This document shows positions 37,285 through 45,864 of a DNA stretch of 64,000 bases, in pieces. Location: positions 1 to 64,000 of the forward strand of contig CALKER010000016.1 of NCBI GenBank assembly GCA_938084835.1, read 5' to 3'. The notes beneath the pieces were generated by a model. The model was not told where the DNA came from. It was given only the letters and a program-made list of their open reading frames with translations, and made no database searches. Source of the stretch: an uncultured Thermoguttaceae bacterium. GTDB taxonomy: Bacteria > Planctomycetota > Planctomycetia > Pirellulales > Thermoguttaceae. A program made the translations under genes and the position numbers. How positions within the stretch are numbered: the stretch's first letter is position 1; each line of letters starts with the position of its first letter.

Positions 37285-38345
37285 TTACCCTGGTCACTTG
37301 CTCTGGGTTCGGAAGCCGGTGGGAAATATACCGAAAGGGGAGATTGTGATTGACGTGCCTCTAAGGCAACCGTGTCCTCACGATGGCGAGGAGTTGTTTT
37401 TGGCCGGGTTCGCCACCAAATCCACATGGTGGCAAGCACAGCTATGATCACAGCCGACAACACCACGTAGGGGACAGCCTCCCACCGGGGTTTATGGATA
37501 ACTACCGGTCGTTGTTGCCACAGGACCGTCTTGGCTAAAACCAAGGGGGCCCGGCGCAAGGTCCCGTCGCCAGCCACATACGTCATCACTTTGAAAAAAT
37601 AGCCGATAACCTCGGCCCGCTCTTCAATCTCCATTCCCAAGGGAAAATTTGGAGGAAGATCCAAACACCAGACAGCGACGGGATCGGTGCGGTGGTCGTC
37701 GACCTGAAGCCATAATTGGTGATACTGTTGGATAGTCCACTGGTTTTTCGGGGCCTGGGCGCGATGAGCCCGTCGCACAAAGCCCGCGAGCTTGATCAGC
37801 TGACCGCGATAACTCTGCGGTTGAGCCATAAGTTGCACGTAATTGCCCCGGGGCACATCCGCCCCTGTTGTTGCGGCAACCGGAGCTTCTTTCAGAACGT
37901 GAAACACCCTGAGCCATTCGTCCCATTCAGAGGGAACAACCCGCCGGTTGTCTTCCACGCCGCTCAGCGAAAGTCGCCGCGGGAGGCCTATGGCTGCGGG
38001 AGAAGCTGGCGGCAAACTTTCAAGGACCTGGTAGCCGTGGCTCCCCGCCCCTGGGGCGAAAGTTACTGCGGAGGACGACGCAGAGGCCGGCCGAGTGTCA
38101 GGGGCTCCCTGTGCGGTAGCCAGTTCCCTCCTTGAGTCCAGGGCAGAAGGTTCCGAAACTTCCTCCTGTTGAGTGGCACTCCATGGGAGCTGCCCCGGGG
38201 GGCTTTCAGCAGGCTGAAGCAACAAAAATTCAAGGCTTGCAAGTAAAACCCCGACCACTATGGCAAAAGATATAAGCCTAAGGTGAAATGCCATACGGAA
38301 GTAGGGTACTGGCTTGTGCGCCTGGCCGAATCGTAGTGGGCTCAT
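37281..38345 (-). CDS. Membrane protein of unknown function
   Basis: About 354 residues from ATG 38345 (AGAGG upstream); the frame extends to 38438. There is a hydrophobic segment near residues 24-43 (a signal anchor), a long Ser/Ala/Pro-rich linker, a globular region of about 150 residues (NYVQLMAQPQSYRGQLIKLAGFVRRA, then VWCLDLPPNFPLG and VIGYFFK) that looks like an OB-fold strand pattern, and a C-terminal membrane segment (VVLSAVIIAVLATMWIWW). I do not recognise a characterised family. The same architecture is common in planctomycetes. The gene converges on the prepilin peptidase. Confidence 0.65.
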   Translation of the reverse strand: MSPLRFGQAHKPVPYFRMAFHLRLISFAIVVGVLLASLEFLLLQPAESPPGQLPWSATQQEEVSEPSALDSRRELATAQGAPDTRPASASSSAVTFAPGAGSHGYQVLESLPPASPAAIGLPRRLSLSGVEDNRRVVPSEWDEWLRVFHVLKEAPVAATTGADVPRGNYVQLMAQPQSYRGQLIKLAGFVRRAHRAQAPKNQWTIQQYHQLWLQVDDHRTDPVAVWCLDLPPNFPLGMEIEERAEVIGYFFKVMTYVAGDGTLRRAPLVLAKTVLWQQRPVVIHKPRWEAVPYVVLSAVIIAVLATMWIWWRTRPKTTPRHREDTVALEARQSQSPLSVYFPPASEPRASDQGN

Positions 38346-38881
38346 TATTGCCTCTAAAGTAGGAGAAAAATAGCTCGCACGCCGCCGATCTTTTCCTGAG
38401 TCAACATGCGTTCCACCTCGTTGTACCACGCTCAGCAATATGAGGCAAGCCGAGACAAAATCGCCAGTTGGTCAAATCTCAGGGCTGGAGAATCTCAAGT
38501 CTCAGGTGGTCTGGGCTCCATTTTCTCAGCGATGACATCTTCGAAACCAGGTGCTTTTGTCGAGGGGTTTGCGGTTACCACAGGTTCCTCTGAGGCCGGG
38601 AGTTCTTGGTGGCACGGTGGGGTCTGCGCGATCACAGAGCGACCATCGTAAAAAGCCAACAGAAAGATGAACCCGTTCTAGCCTGGGAACTCGAGCGAGC
38701 AAGATTTTTAGAAGTCAAGATAAGTGCGTAGCTTTATCCCTTGGGGCCTAGGAAAACCACGCGGATCCACTCGCGCCAGTATTCAGATGGGCCTTTATCG
38801 CTTCGCGCTTAGAAAAAAACCGCGGGCATTCATGGACATGCGGGTATTCCACCGGGAACATCCGCAGTCAAGCCAAGCTCT
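38346..38881. other. Intergenic spacer
   Basis: About 540 bp between two minus-strand genes. No accepted gene or RNA; it should contain the promoter of the membrane protein gene. Confidence 0.3.
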
Positions 38882-40039
38882 TTACTGCCCTTGATGACGA
38901 TTGTTTTCGCGGGTGGCAGAATAGCCCATGAGGAGCACTCCTGCCAGCGTCAACACCACACCGGCAATGAGCCAGCGGTTGACCCGTTCTGCGAAAAGTG
39001 TTATCCCTGCTAGTGCTCCCAGCGCCACCTGCGAGGCATTGGTCATGTTCGCATAAAGCACCCGGGTCAATCGGTAGCCCTTAGTGATCAAAGCGAAGGC
39101 AAAAAGGTTAGCGATTCCCGCAATCAACATCAAGGTAAACTGCATGCCGTCAAGCCGGGCCAAATACTTCGCTTGATCAATCAGGAGGAATGGCCCTAGC
39201 CCCACTACTCCCATAAAAGTGACGAGGAATACAGTAGATTCGACCGTGGCTCCCTGAAGGCGGGCCCACCGAATGGAAATTCCCAGGAGCGAGTAAATAA
39301 ACCCTGCACCGCAACAGGTAAGAAGGGCCAGCACAACCCGGCCGGCAGAATGAGGCGCCCAAAAAGGGGCTGTATTCGCACGTGGGAGTGAGACAGCCGG
39401 CTGGCTTCCCAGTTGCTGATTTATGAGTCCCTGATTTTCGCCCGTTTTGGTCTGGAGAGCATCCTGAGACAAGATCAGTCCCGTCCGCTCCTTATCGTGA
39501 AGGCTCACATTAAGGCAGGTAATGGCCAAAATGACTAACACCACCGCAGCGATACCCTGCCACGAGATTCGCTCCCCCAACAACAAAAACCCCAGTAGGG
39601 CACTCGAACCAAGCATGGCAGCAAAAATGGTTGGGGTCACCACGGCCAAACCGATGACTCCCAAGGCCCATTGCTGGCCAAGATTGGCCCCCAGCTGAAC
39701 CGCAAGCCCAACAACCGCGAGTACCGCTATTATGCGAATATTGACAAAAACCCTCTTACCTTGAGACCATTGATAGACCAGCAGCGGAAGAAGAGCAATA
39801 ACAGCAACCAACTCCTTAAAGAAGATAACGGTAACCGGGCTTGCTTCCACTCCCGCCAGATAGCGGAGGGTAATGTTGGCTGCGGTGTAAAAAACGGCCG
39901 CAAGGAAGCAAAAGGCAATCCCCAGCAGTTCCTTACCCCTGGGACCTGCGCCATGCGCTGGCATGGTCTTTTGGTCGATTTTCTGAGGTCGTGCGGGCTC
40001 ATGTGTTTTGAGTTCCGCCGCCGTGCTTCGAGCGGGCAT
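38882..40039 (-). CDS. EamA/DMT-family transporter
   Basis: About 385 residues from ATG 40039 (an in-frame GTG lies four codons upstream). Ten hydrophobic segments in two halves match two EamA domains of the drug/metabolite transporter superfamily. Typical stretches are ALLGFLLLGERISWQGIAAV in the first half and GALAGITLFAERVNRWLIAG in the second. An unusually long polar loop of about 55 residues separates the halves. Substrates in this superfamily range from amino acids to nucleotide sugars and cannot be assigned here. Confidence 0.87.
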   Translation of the reverse strand: MPARSTAAELKTHEPARPQKIDQKTMPAHGAGPRGKELLGIAFCFLAAVFYTAANITLRYLAGVEASPVTVIFFKELVAVIALLPLLVYQWSQGKRVFVNIRIIAVLAVVGLAVQLGANLGQQWALGVIGLAVVTPTIFAAMLGSSALLGFLLLGERISWQGIAAVVLVILAITCLNVSLHDKERTGLILSQDALQTKTGENQGLINQQLGSQPAVSLPRANTAPFWAPHSAGRVVLALLTCCGAGFIYSLLGISIRWARLQGATVESTVFLVTFMGVVGLGPFLLIDQAKYLARLDGMQFTLMLIAGIANLFAFALITKGYRLTRVLYANMTNASQVALGALAGITLFAERVNRWLIAGVVLTLAGVLLMGYSATRENNRHQGQ

Positions 40040-40841
40040 AATGTGACACACTTTTCTAAAGGTCGGACTTCTGTGTTAATTCCTGCACAAGCTTGTACTT
40101 TCGCGGTTCAGATGCTCCCTCCCCAAAGGGTAGTCTTCCCTGCAATAAGCAAAAGGGAGGATCGGCCGTCTTTTGACCCAACAAATTGGGTGATGTGGGA
40201 CACTTAAGGCCATTCTAGTTAGCCAGGTCTTGGAGCGAAAAGAGCTTCCCCCATTTCTTCCCACTTTGAGACTAAGTTGTATTCTTACTGGAAGTCTTGC
40301 GCTCTGCTCCGGCACAAACTTGGGCTGGTATAATGAAGGCTTTGTGCTTTTGTTGGGGCGGGGGGCCGCGGCTCACCTGGGAACCCGGCCTGTGGTCGGC
40401 TGAGACCAAGGGGATGACACCTCCCGACTGACGGCTCCCTTGAACTCCCTTTTGGCCTTAAGGACTGTTGAGCTACCCAAACAGTTTTGGATCAACGAGA
40501 GTGTTCTTGCGGCCGAAAGGGCACTTTGCGAGAGATGTTCCGCAACAAGAAGCCTTCCCGGTCAAGGATGTTATCGACTTTCAGATATCCCCTGTCGACT
40601 CTCAAACTCGCGGAAGGTCGTCAGTTTCCGGCAGGTGCCGAGGGCAGGCACCTCCATAATGGATCGGGACTCCCCAGGAGCCTCCGGCCCTGAGGGGCTC
40701 TGTTGTCTCGGACGTCAGTCGCGAGGAAAGCGCAGACGATTAGATGAGGACAATTGCCGGAATGGCCAGCGGCGACTACTGCGATCGGTCAGTTAAGCCG
40801 TCGTGCCTCGCCACTATCCGGTGACTTAACCCAGCTTACCA
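40040..40841. other. Divergent region with promoter and possible structured transcript upstream of rtcA
   Basis: About 800 bp. An extended -10 promoter at 40326 points toward rtcA and would leave a 500-base leader. Dyads in it include ACTGTT/AACAGT (about 40464-40485) and GGTGCC/GGCACC (about 40635-40653). Open frames up to 118 codons show no family or ribosome-binding site. Confidence 0.4.
40326..40334 (+). promoter_or_regulatory. Extended -10 promoter element (TGGTATAAT)
   Basis: A perfect TATAAT at 40329-40334, preceded by TGG as in extended -10 promoters. No good -35 box is seen. It faces rtcA about 510 bp downstream. Confidence 0.5.
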
Positions 40842-41912
40842 ATGGATGATACTCCCATCGCACCGATGCATTCAGATCGGGAAATCGTCACGATCGATGG
40901 TTCTGCCGGAGAGGGAGGTGGACAAGTCCTCCGCACCGCACTAGCGCTGTCCATGGTTACGGGCAAGGCATTCCGGATAGAGAACATCCGGGCACGGCGT
41001 GCCAAACCGGGGTTGGCCCGACAACACCTTGTAGCGGTGGAAGCGGCCGCAACCGTTTCCCGAGCTTTCGTGCACGGTGCAAGTTTAGGCTCCACCCAGC
41101 TCTATTTCGAACCAGTAACTGCTGTGCCGGGCAATTATTTCTTCGACATCGGCAGTGCGGGAAGTACAAGTCTCGTGATCCAGACGCTTCTACCGGCTGT
41201 GCTTTTCACCCCCGGCTCGTGGCAAATCGAATTGGTGGGCGGCACTCACAACCCATTGGCTCCGCCGGTCGATTTTCTCCAGAAGACCTTTCTGCCGTTG
41301 CTACGGTGCATGGGAGCTAGGGTGGAAATCGAGCTAATCCGGCCGGGGTTCTATCCGGCCGGCGGGGGCCGCGTCATCCTCCGCGCTGAGGGTATATCGC
41401 GGCTACAGCCCTTACAGTTGTGCCGGCGGGGAAATTTTCGTCGCCGCGTGGCGTGGGCTGCTGTGGCCAACTTGCCGCTCCATATCGCCCGGCGGGAGGT
41501 CGACACGCTGCGACGTCTGCTTGATTTGGCCCCGTCGGAGACGGCTGTTTACAACTGGGAAGCATATGGCCCGGGAAATGTTGTCGTTGTGGAGCTGGAG
41601 TACGAGAATATCACGGAGGTTTTTACCGGCTTTGGGGAACGTGGCAAACCAGCGGAGAGAGTTGCCGAGGAGGTGGCCGACCAGGTGACGCGGTATCTCG
41701 CCACCGAGGCCCCTGTGGGCGAGTACCTTGCCGATCAGTTACTAATCCCTCTGGGATTGGTTGGGGAGGGAAAATTCTGTACTGTGCCCCTGAGCAGCCA
41801 TGCCCAGACCAATATGGAAATTATCCGGTATTTCCTCGATGTGGATTGGGAGGTTGTGCGTTTGGATGATCGCCGGCATGAAGTTCGGGTGCAAGGGCGA
41901 GCTGGCGCGTGA
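40842..41912 (+). CDS. rtcA: RNA 3'-terminal phosphate cyclase
   Basis: A 356-residue enzyme that uses ATP to convert RNA 3'-phosphate ends into 2',3'-cyclic phosphate, a step in RNA end healing. Family motifs are clear: DGSAGEGGGQVLRTALALS near the N-terminus, RAKPGLARQHL, DIGSAGSTSLV, NPLAPPVDFLQ and the C-terminal LSSHAQTNM, whose His is the residue adenylated by ATP. Length is normal. In many bacteria rtcA sits with the ligase gene rtcB and the regulator rtcR; neither is nearby. The preceding 500-base leader is odd for a housekeeping gene. Confidence 0.96.
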   Translation: MDDTPIAPMHSDREIVTIDGSAGEGGGQVLRTALALSMVTGKAFRIENIRARRAKPGLARQHLVAVEAAATVSRAFVHGASLGSTQLYFEPVTAVPGNYFFDIGSAGSTSLVIQTLLPAVLFTPGSWQIELVGGTHNPLAPPVDFLQKTFLPLLRCMGARVEIELIRPGFYPAGGGRVILRAEGISRLQPLQLCRRGNFRRRVAWAAVANLPLHIARREVDTLRRLLDLAPSETAVYNWEAYGPGNVVVVELEYENITEVFTGFGERGKPAERVAEEVADQVTRYLATEAPVGEYLADQLLIPLGLVGEGKFCTVPLSSHAQTNMEIIRYFLDVDWEVVRLDDRRHEVRVQGRAGA

Positions 41913-42124
41913 GGGCCATTTTCCTCCAATGCTGTTTGCGTGCAGAATGTTATCCCGGGAGAGAGGATGGGACACATTGACCGCGCGGGAAAGGAAGCCC
42001 ACAGAGGTTGGTTGACGCCCCGCTAGCGGAAGACTTTATGTGAGGCATCGATTCGTTGGTGGGCGGTTGGGGGGTCCTGGCCCAGCGCAAAGTCTAAGCT
42101 TGCAGGAAAGAGGAGCTTTCACCT

Positions 42125-42874
42125 GTGGAACTGGAAAGAAAAGTGGCACTAGTAACCGGCGGTACACGGGGAATTGGTGCGGCCACAGCTTGCCTTTTGG
42201 CAAGCCGCGGTGCCGAGCTTGCCATTGTCGGCCGATTTGCCGACGAAGAGGCCCTCGCTACTCAGACCAAAATCGAGGATCGGGGACGAAGTTGCCTCCT
42301 CATCACTGCCGATATGGGGCTGCCCGAGGATTGTCGGCGTGCTGTCCAGGAGACTCTCCGGCGGTATGGAACTATTGACATTCTGATGCACTTTGCCGGC
42401 GGGCTGGTCCCTGGCGGGCTGCTGGAGGTGGAACCTGACGTCTGGCACCGGGCCTTTGATGTGCACGTTCACGCCATCTACTATCTTTGTCGCGAAGCTA
42501 TCCCAGAAATGATGAAAAAACGGGAGGGTGCGATTGTGCTCGTCTCTTCCGTGGCAGGTATTCGCGGGTTACCAGTCAATGTGGCTTATCAAGTGGTTAA
42601 AGGAGCCTTGCCGCAGTTTGCCCGTGCTCTTGCCCGTGAATTCGCCGATTACAATATTCGGGTCAATTGTGTGGCCCCGGGGATCATCCGCACGCGATTC
42701 CATGCTGCCATGACCCCCGAACAGTATCGGCACAATATTGAAAATCGCATCCCGCTGCACCGCGAGGGTACACCCGAGCAAGTTGCCGAGCTGATCCTCC
42801 AGCTTGTTACCAACGACTATGTTACGGGCGAGACATTTGTCATCGACGGGGGACTAACAATGCGGATCGCCTAG
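42125..42874 (+). CDS. Short-chain dehydrogenase/reductase (FabG-like)
   Basis: A 249-residue classical SDR from a GTG start preceded by GAGGAG. NAD(P)-binding TGGTRGIGAA is at the N-terminus; the catalytic set is a Ser in SSVAGIRG and YQVVK (Tyr-x3-Lys); the C-terminal GGLTMRIA fits the family. The Asn of the NNAG motif region reads HFAGG here. Similar proteins reduce 3-oxoacyl-ACP or sugars and polyols. The substrate is not assignable. It lies about 210 bp after rtcA and converges on the Gfo/Idh/MocA gene. Confidence 0.9.
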   Translation: MELERKVALVTGGTRGIGAATACLLASRGAELAIVGRFADEEALATQTKIEDRGRSCLLITADMGLPEDCRRAVQETLRRYGTIDILMHFAGGLVPGGLLEVEPDVWHRAFDVHVHAIYYLCREAIPEMMKKREGAIVLVSSVAGIRGLPVNVAYQVVKGALPQFARALAREFADYNIRVNCVAPGIIRTRFHAAMTPEQYRHNIENRIPLHREGTPEQVAELILQLVTNDYVTGETFVIDGGLTMRIA

Positions 42875-42991
42875 CCATCGTATGCTCGGCCAAGAGGAAT
42901 TGGGCGAAGCCACGCGGATGGTATTGCCTGCGCGGGGGGAGGGCGCGGCCTCGGGAAGCTGGGTCCCTCGGGCCAATCGCTTTTCACAGGG

Positions 42992-44317
42992 CTAGACCTC
43001 AAGTTTCCATGGTTCCCGGTACTTCTTGGTAAGGAGCGTGTTGGCTTCCGAATCGTCGAGGACTTGTTCGGTTTGCGGGTTCCAGCGAATTTTCCGCCCC
43101 ACAAGGTAGGAGATGTTAAGCAGGTGGCCCGGGGTCGTGGCCAAATGGCCGATTTCCGCGTTTGCCTCAGGCTGTTTCCCTGAGCGCACGCAATCCAGGA
43201 ACACCTCCACGTGAGCTTTAACGCTCTCCAGGTGGACGTTCTCGCGAAAGATGTTGGGAACTTCTTCCACAACTTCGCCGAGTTTTCGCCCACCTCGCGC
43301 CTCCGCATAGATGGTGTAGCCGCTCCGGTCTAAGAGCATCGAGGCCTCAGTCCCGAAGAAGCATTTGGCGTGGGAGCGGTGTTCTTTTCGGCAGCCTCCT
43401 CGGAAGGTGTATTGAAGGAGGAAGCCCTTTTTGGCCACCGGTCCTGGCGGATATTCCAAAATGCCCACGAAGGTGTCAGGCCATTCGATATTGGTTGGTT
43501 CAAAGCACATAAATCCGCCCATGGCGGTCGCAGCCACCGGGGCATAGACATCAAGTGCCCAGTGAACAATATCGTAATGATGGACGGCCCAGTCCACCTG
43601 CCAGGCCCCCCCGTAATCGCGAAACCAATAATGGTAATGGTATCGATTAGGGTTGTATGGCACCTTGGGAGCAGGGCCCAGCCAGAAATCCCAATCCAGC
43701 TCCGCAGGGGGATCACTATCCGGCGGATTTCCCATCCCAGGGTAAAGGTAATCGAAATCCCAAACCTTGACCTCAGAGATTTCCCCCAACTTGCCATCGC
43801 GGATGACTTCCACTGCTTGACGATAATGTGGCCATGAGCGTTGCTGGGTTCCGATTTGCACGATGCGGTTGTACTTCTTAGCGGCCTCGACGACTGCTCG
43901 TCCTTCCCCGATTGATGTGGCTACCGGTTTTTCCAGGTAAACGTGTTTTCCGCGTTGACATGCGTGAATAGTAGGCAAAGCATGCCAGTGGCCATTGGTG
44001 GCCACGATAACCGTGTCAATATCCTTGCTATCAAGCAGCTGGCGATAATCATGGTAGGCCAGCACGTGCTCGCCCCCGGCTGCTTTCCTGGCGTTTTCGC
44101 GCTTAGTGGCGTGGACATCGCTAACGGCAATCACTCGTACCCCCGGGCACAGTTGATGGGCCCGCATCACCGTGAGGCCTTGACCGCCACAGCCGATTAG
44201 TCCGACATGAATCGTATCGTTTGGGCCAGGTTGGGCTTTACCCCCTGCTGCGTAACTCTGTGCTACCGCCACCGAGGCAGCCGCCGTTTGCAGAAAATGC
44301 CGTCGCGAAGCTTTCAT
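42992..44317 (-). CDS. Gfo/Idh/MocA family oxidoreductase with twin-arginine-like leader
   Basis: About 441 residues from ATG 44317, with GAGGAGG five bases upstream. The N-terminus KASRRHFLQTAAASVAVAQ is a Tat-type signal, so the folded protein is probably exported with its cofactor. The NAD(P)-binding motif is GLIGCGGQG, followed by the family's EKPVATSIGEG. The C-terminal half carries the substrate domain with DWAVHHYDIVHWAL, typical of the planctomycete expansion of this family. Likely an NAD(P)-dependent sugar or glycoside oxidoreductase. It is a single gene. Confidence 0.92.
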   Translation of the reverse strand: MKASRRHFLQTAAASVAVAQSYAAGGKAQPGPNDTIHVGLIGCGGQGLTVMRAHQLCPGVRVIAVSDVHATKRENARKAAGGEHVLAYHDYRQLLDSKDIDTVIVATNGHWHALPTIHACQRGKHVYLEKPVATSIGEGRAVVEAAKKYNRIVQIGTQQRSWPHYRQAVEVIRDGKLGEISEVKVWDFDYLYPGMGNPPDSDPPAELDWDFWLGPAPKVPYNPNRYHYHYWFRDYGGAWQVDWAVHHYDIVHWALDVYAPVAATAMGGFMCFEPTNIEWPDTFVGILEYPPGPVAKKGFLLQYTFRGGCRKEHRSHAKCFFGTEASMLLDRSGYTIYAEARGGRKLGEVVEEVPNIFRENVHLESVKAHVEVFLDCVRSGKQPEANAEIGHLATTPGHLLNISYLVGRKIRWNPQTEQVLDDSEANTLLTKKYREPWKLEV

Positions 44318-45423
44318 CTCGTCCTCCTCGTGGTGAATAAAAACCCTCACTGTAAACACCTTCAGTTGTTACGTCCGGCAAGTCATGGGGCAACGGACCA
44401 CCGTGTCCTTGCGCGGGAGAGAGTTTCCTGTGCGTCGAAGCCAGTCACCAAACGCGTCACCAAATCGCTATGCTGAAGGACCTTGTGCTCTTGCGGGCTT
44501 AGCGGTCCGGCTTATTATTTTCCGGGACCGAGACGGACCTCCGCAACGATGGGACTGAGAAAGGGTACACCGTCATGCGCCCCATCGGTGGCCGCAGACA
44601 GTTCCGGGGAGGATTCGGCTTCCAGCCAACGTGGAGCCATCTTCAAAGAAATGTCCCGGGTTTTTTACGGGATGACTTTTATTGTAACGTCACGCTGAGG
44701 GCAACTCACCTTGGTTCCGCAATAAACATCGTGGGTAACCCGGATCGACTTGCCGGTTGGGGAGGCAAGCGGCGAGTGTTCGTTTCCAAAAAATCAAGGG
44801 ACGCCTTTGGATGGAGGAAGGATCAAAATAGGACCTCGTTCTGGTGCGCCCCAGATTTTTTTCGTTGTCTTATACACTTCTTTAATTTGAGTGTGCTTGC
44901 CTTTTCAAGATTCTTTGCACAGGTTTGGGATCTGCATGAGTCGGCCAGCCTCGTTGGTTGCTTGCAACTTTTCCTCGCTGGTCATGCGGCATCAAAGTGT
45001 GGCAAATTAATCAAGTAAAATAGAACAAATAGAGTAAGTGGTCCTCGTGCAGGAGTCGTGATCTAGAGGCTGGTGGATTGCGGAAGCTACCTTCAAATTT
45101 TGTCCGAGCCAGAAAAGGAGGATCTCATTTAACCACGAGGCTTCACCACAGAGGTGGGATGTGTCCCGGGCGGTGAGTAAACACTTTTATATAGGAGGGT
45201 ATGGCAAATTTAAAGAAGGTTATCCCAAAGTGAACGAATAACCGGCGTGGTTGATCGGTGACACTTCACCCACCAAGGGAGTGCCTCGGGAAGTGGCTTT
45301 GCCGGTTCTTCCTGGTCGGCGGCGCCAGTGAAATAGGTTGGGGCCGGCAAGGCTGAATTCCCCCTGCGGGAGAAAATCGGATCGGAAAAGGAATCGCTCA
45401 TTGGGCAAGGAGAATAGTGGTAC
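44318..45423. other. Long intergenic region upstream of hypA
   Basis: About 1.1 kb without an accepted gene. Open frames up to 147 codons lack ribosome-binding sites and resemble no family. A CTGAGA-containing patch near 44551 recalls a TPP riboswitch only superficially. Confidence 0.4.
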
Positions 45424-45810
45424 GTGCACGAAGCATCGGTGGCTCAGATCTTGATTGAGCAAGTTCAAGCCGAGCTCAACCGCCGAAAAATTGAAGGCAG
45501 TGTTCGCGCCGTGGAGGTAGCCGTGGGACTCCTTTCCGGGGTCGTTCCCGAGGCGCTTGAATTTGCCTTTTCGGCTCTCATTGCTGGCTCGGTGTTAGAG
45601 GGGGCTCGGCTGGTAATACGGCAAGTCCCCGCCCTGTGTACGTGTCAGACATGCCAGCAGCAAACCCCGATACAGGATCTTGCGTGGGTTTGCCCGGTCT
45701 GTGGCTCTCAGGAGATCGTCGTGAAAGGAGGGCATGAGCTTCGCTTGGAGGCTATCGAGATCGTCGATGAAAGGGCTACCCCGTCGGACGGCTCAGCGGT
45801 TGGCCAGTAG
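45424..45810 (+). CDS. hypA: HypA-like nickel chaperone for hydrogenase maturation
   Basis: A 128-residue protein. The GTG start gives the canonical MHE N-terminus, whose Met/His/Glu bind nickel. The zinc site is two CxxC motifs (Cys74/Cys77 and Cys90/Cys93, CQTC and CPVC). HypA delivers Ni with HypB to NiFe-hydrogenase, and in some bacteria to urease. No other hyp gene or hydrogenase structural gene is in the window, so it is an orphan here. The NuoEF/NuoG-like pair at 18-23 kb could in principle be a hydrogenase diaphorase, but it is over 20 kb away. Confidence 0.92.
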   Translation: MHEASVAQILIEQVQAELNRRKIEGSVRAVEVAVGLLSGVVPEALEFAFSALIAGSVLEGARLVIRQVPALCTCQTCQQQTPIQDLAWVCPVCGSQEIVVKGGHELRLEAIEIVDERATPSDGSAVGQ

Positions 45811-45864
45811 GGGTCGATGAACGTGGCGCCTTGGCCATCATTCAACTCGATGTAACCAAATGTC

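Noticed and set aside
40723..40730. GAGGAAAG resembling the RNase P RNA core
   Set aside because: The rest of the conserved RNase P sequence and its partner motifs are absent.
40440..40796. 118-codon open frame upstream of rtcA
   Set aside because: All three frames are partly open here, with no preferred frame, no ribosome-binding site and no recognisable domain.
44551..44580. CTGAGA-containing patch resembling a TPP riboswitch
   Set aside because: The second conserved half (the GATCTGGATAATGCC-like stretch) is missing, and no thiamine gene follows.
44575..45018. 147-codon open frame upstream of hypA
   Set aside because: No ribosome-binding site, odd composition rich in Phe/Cys/Trp, and no family resemblance.
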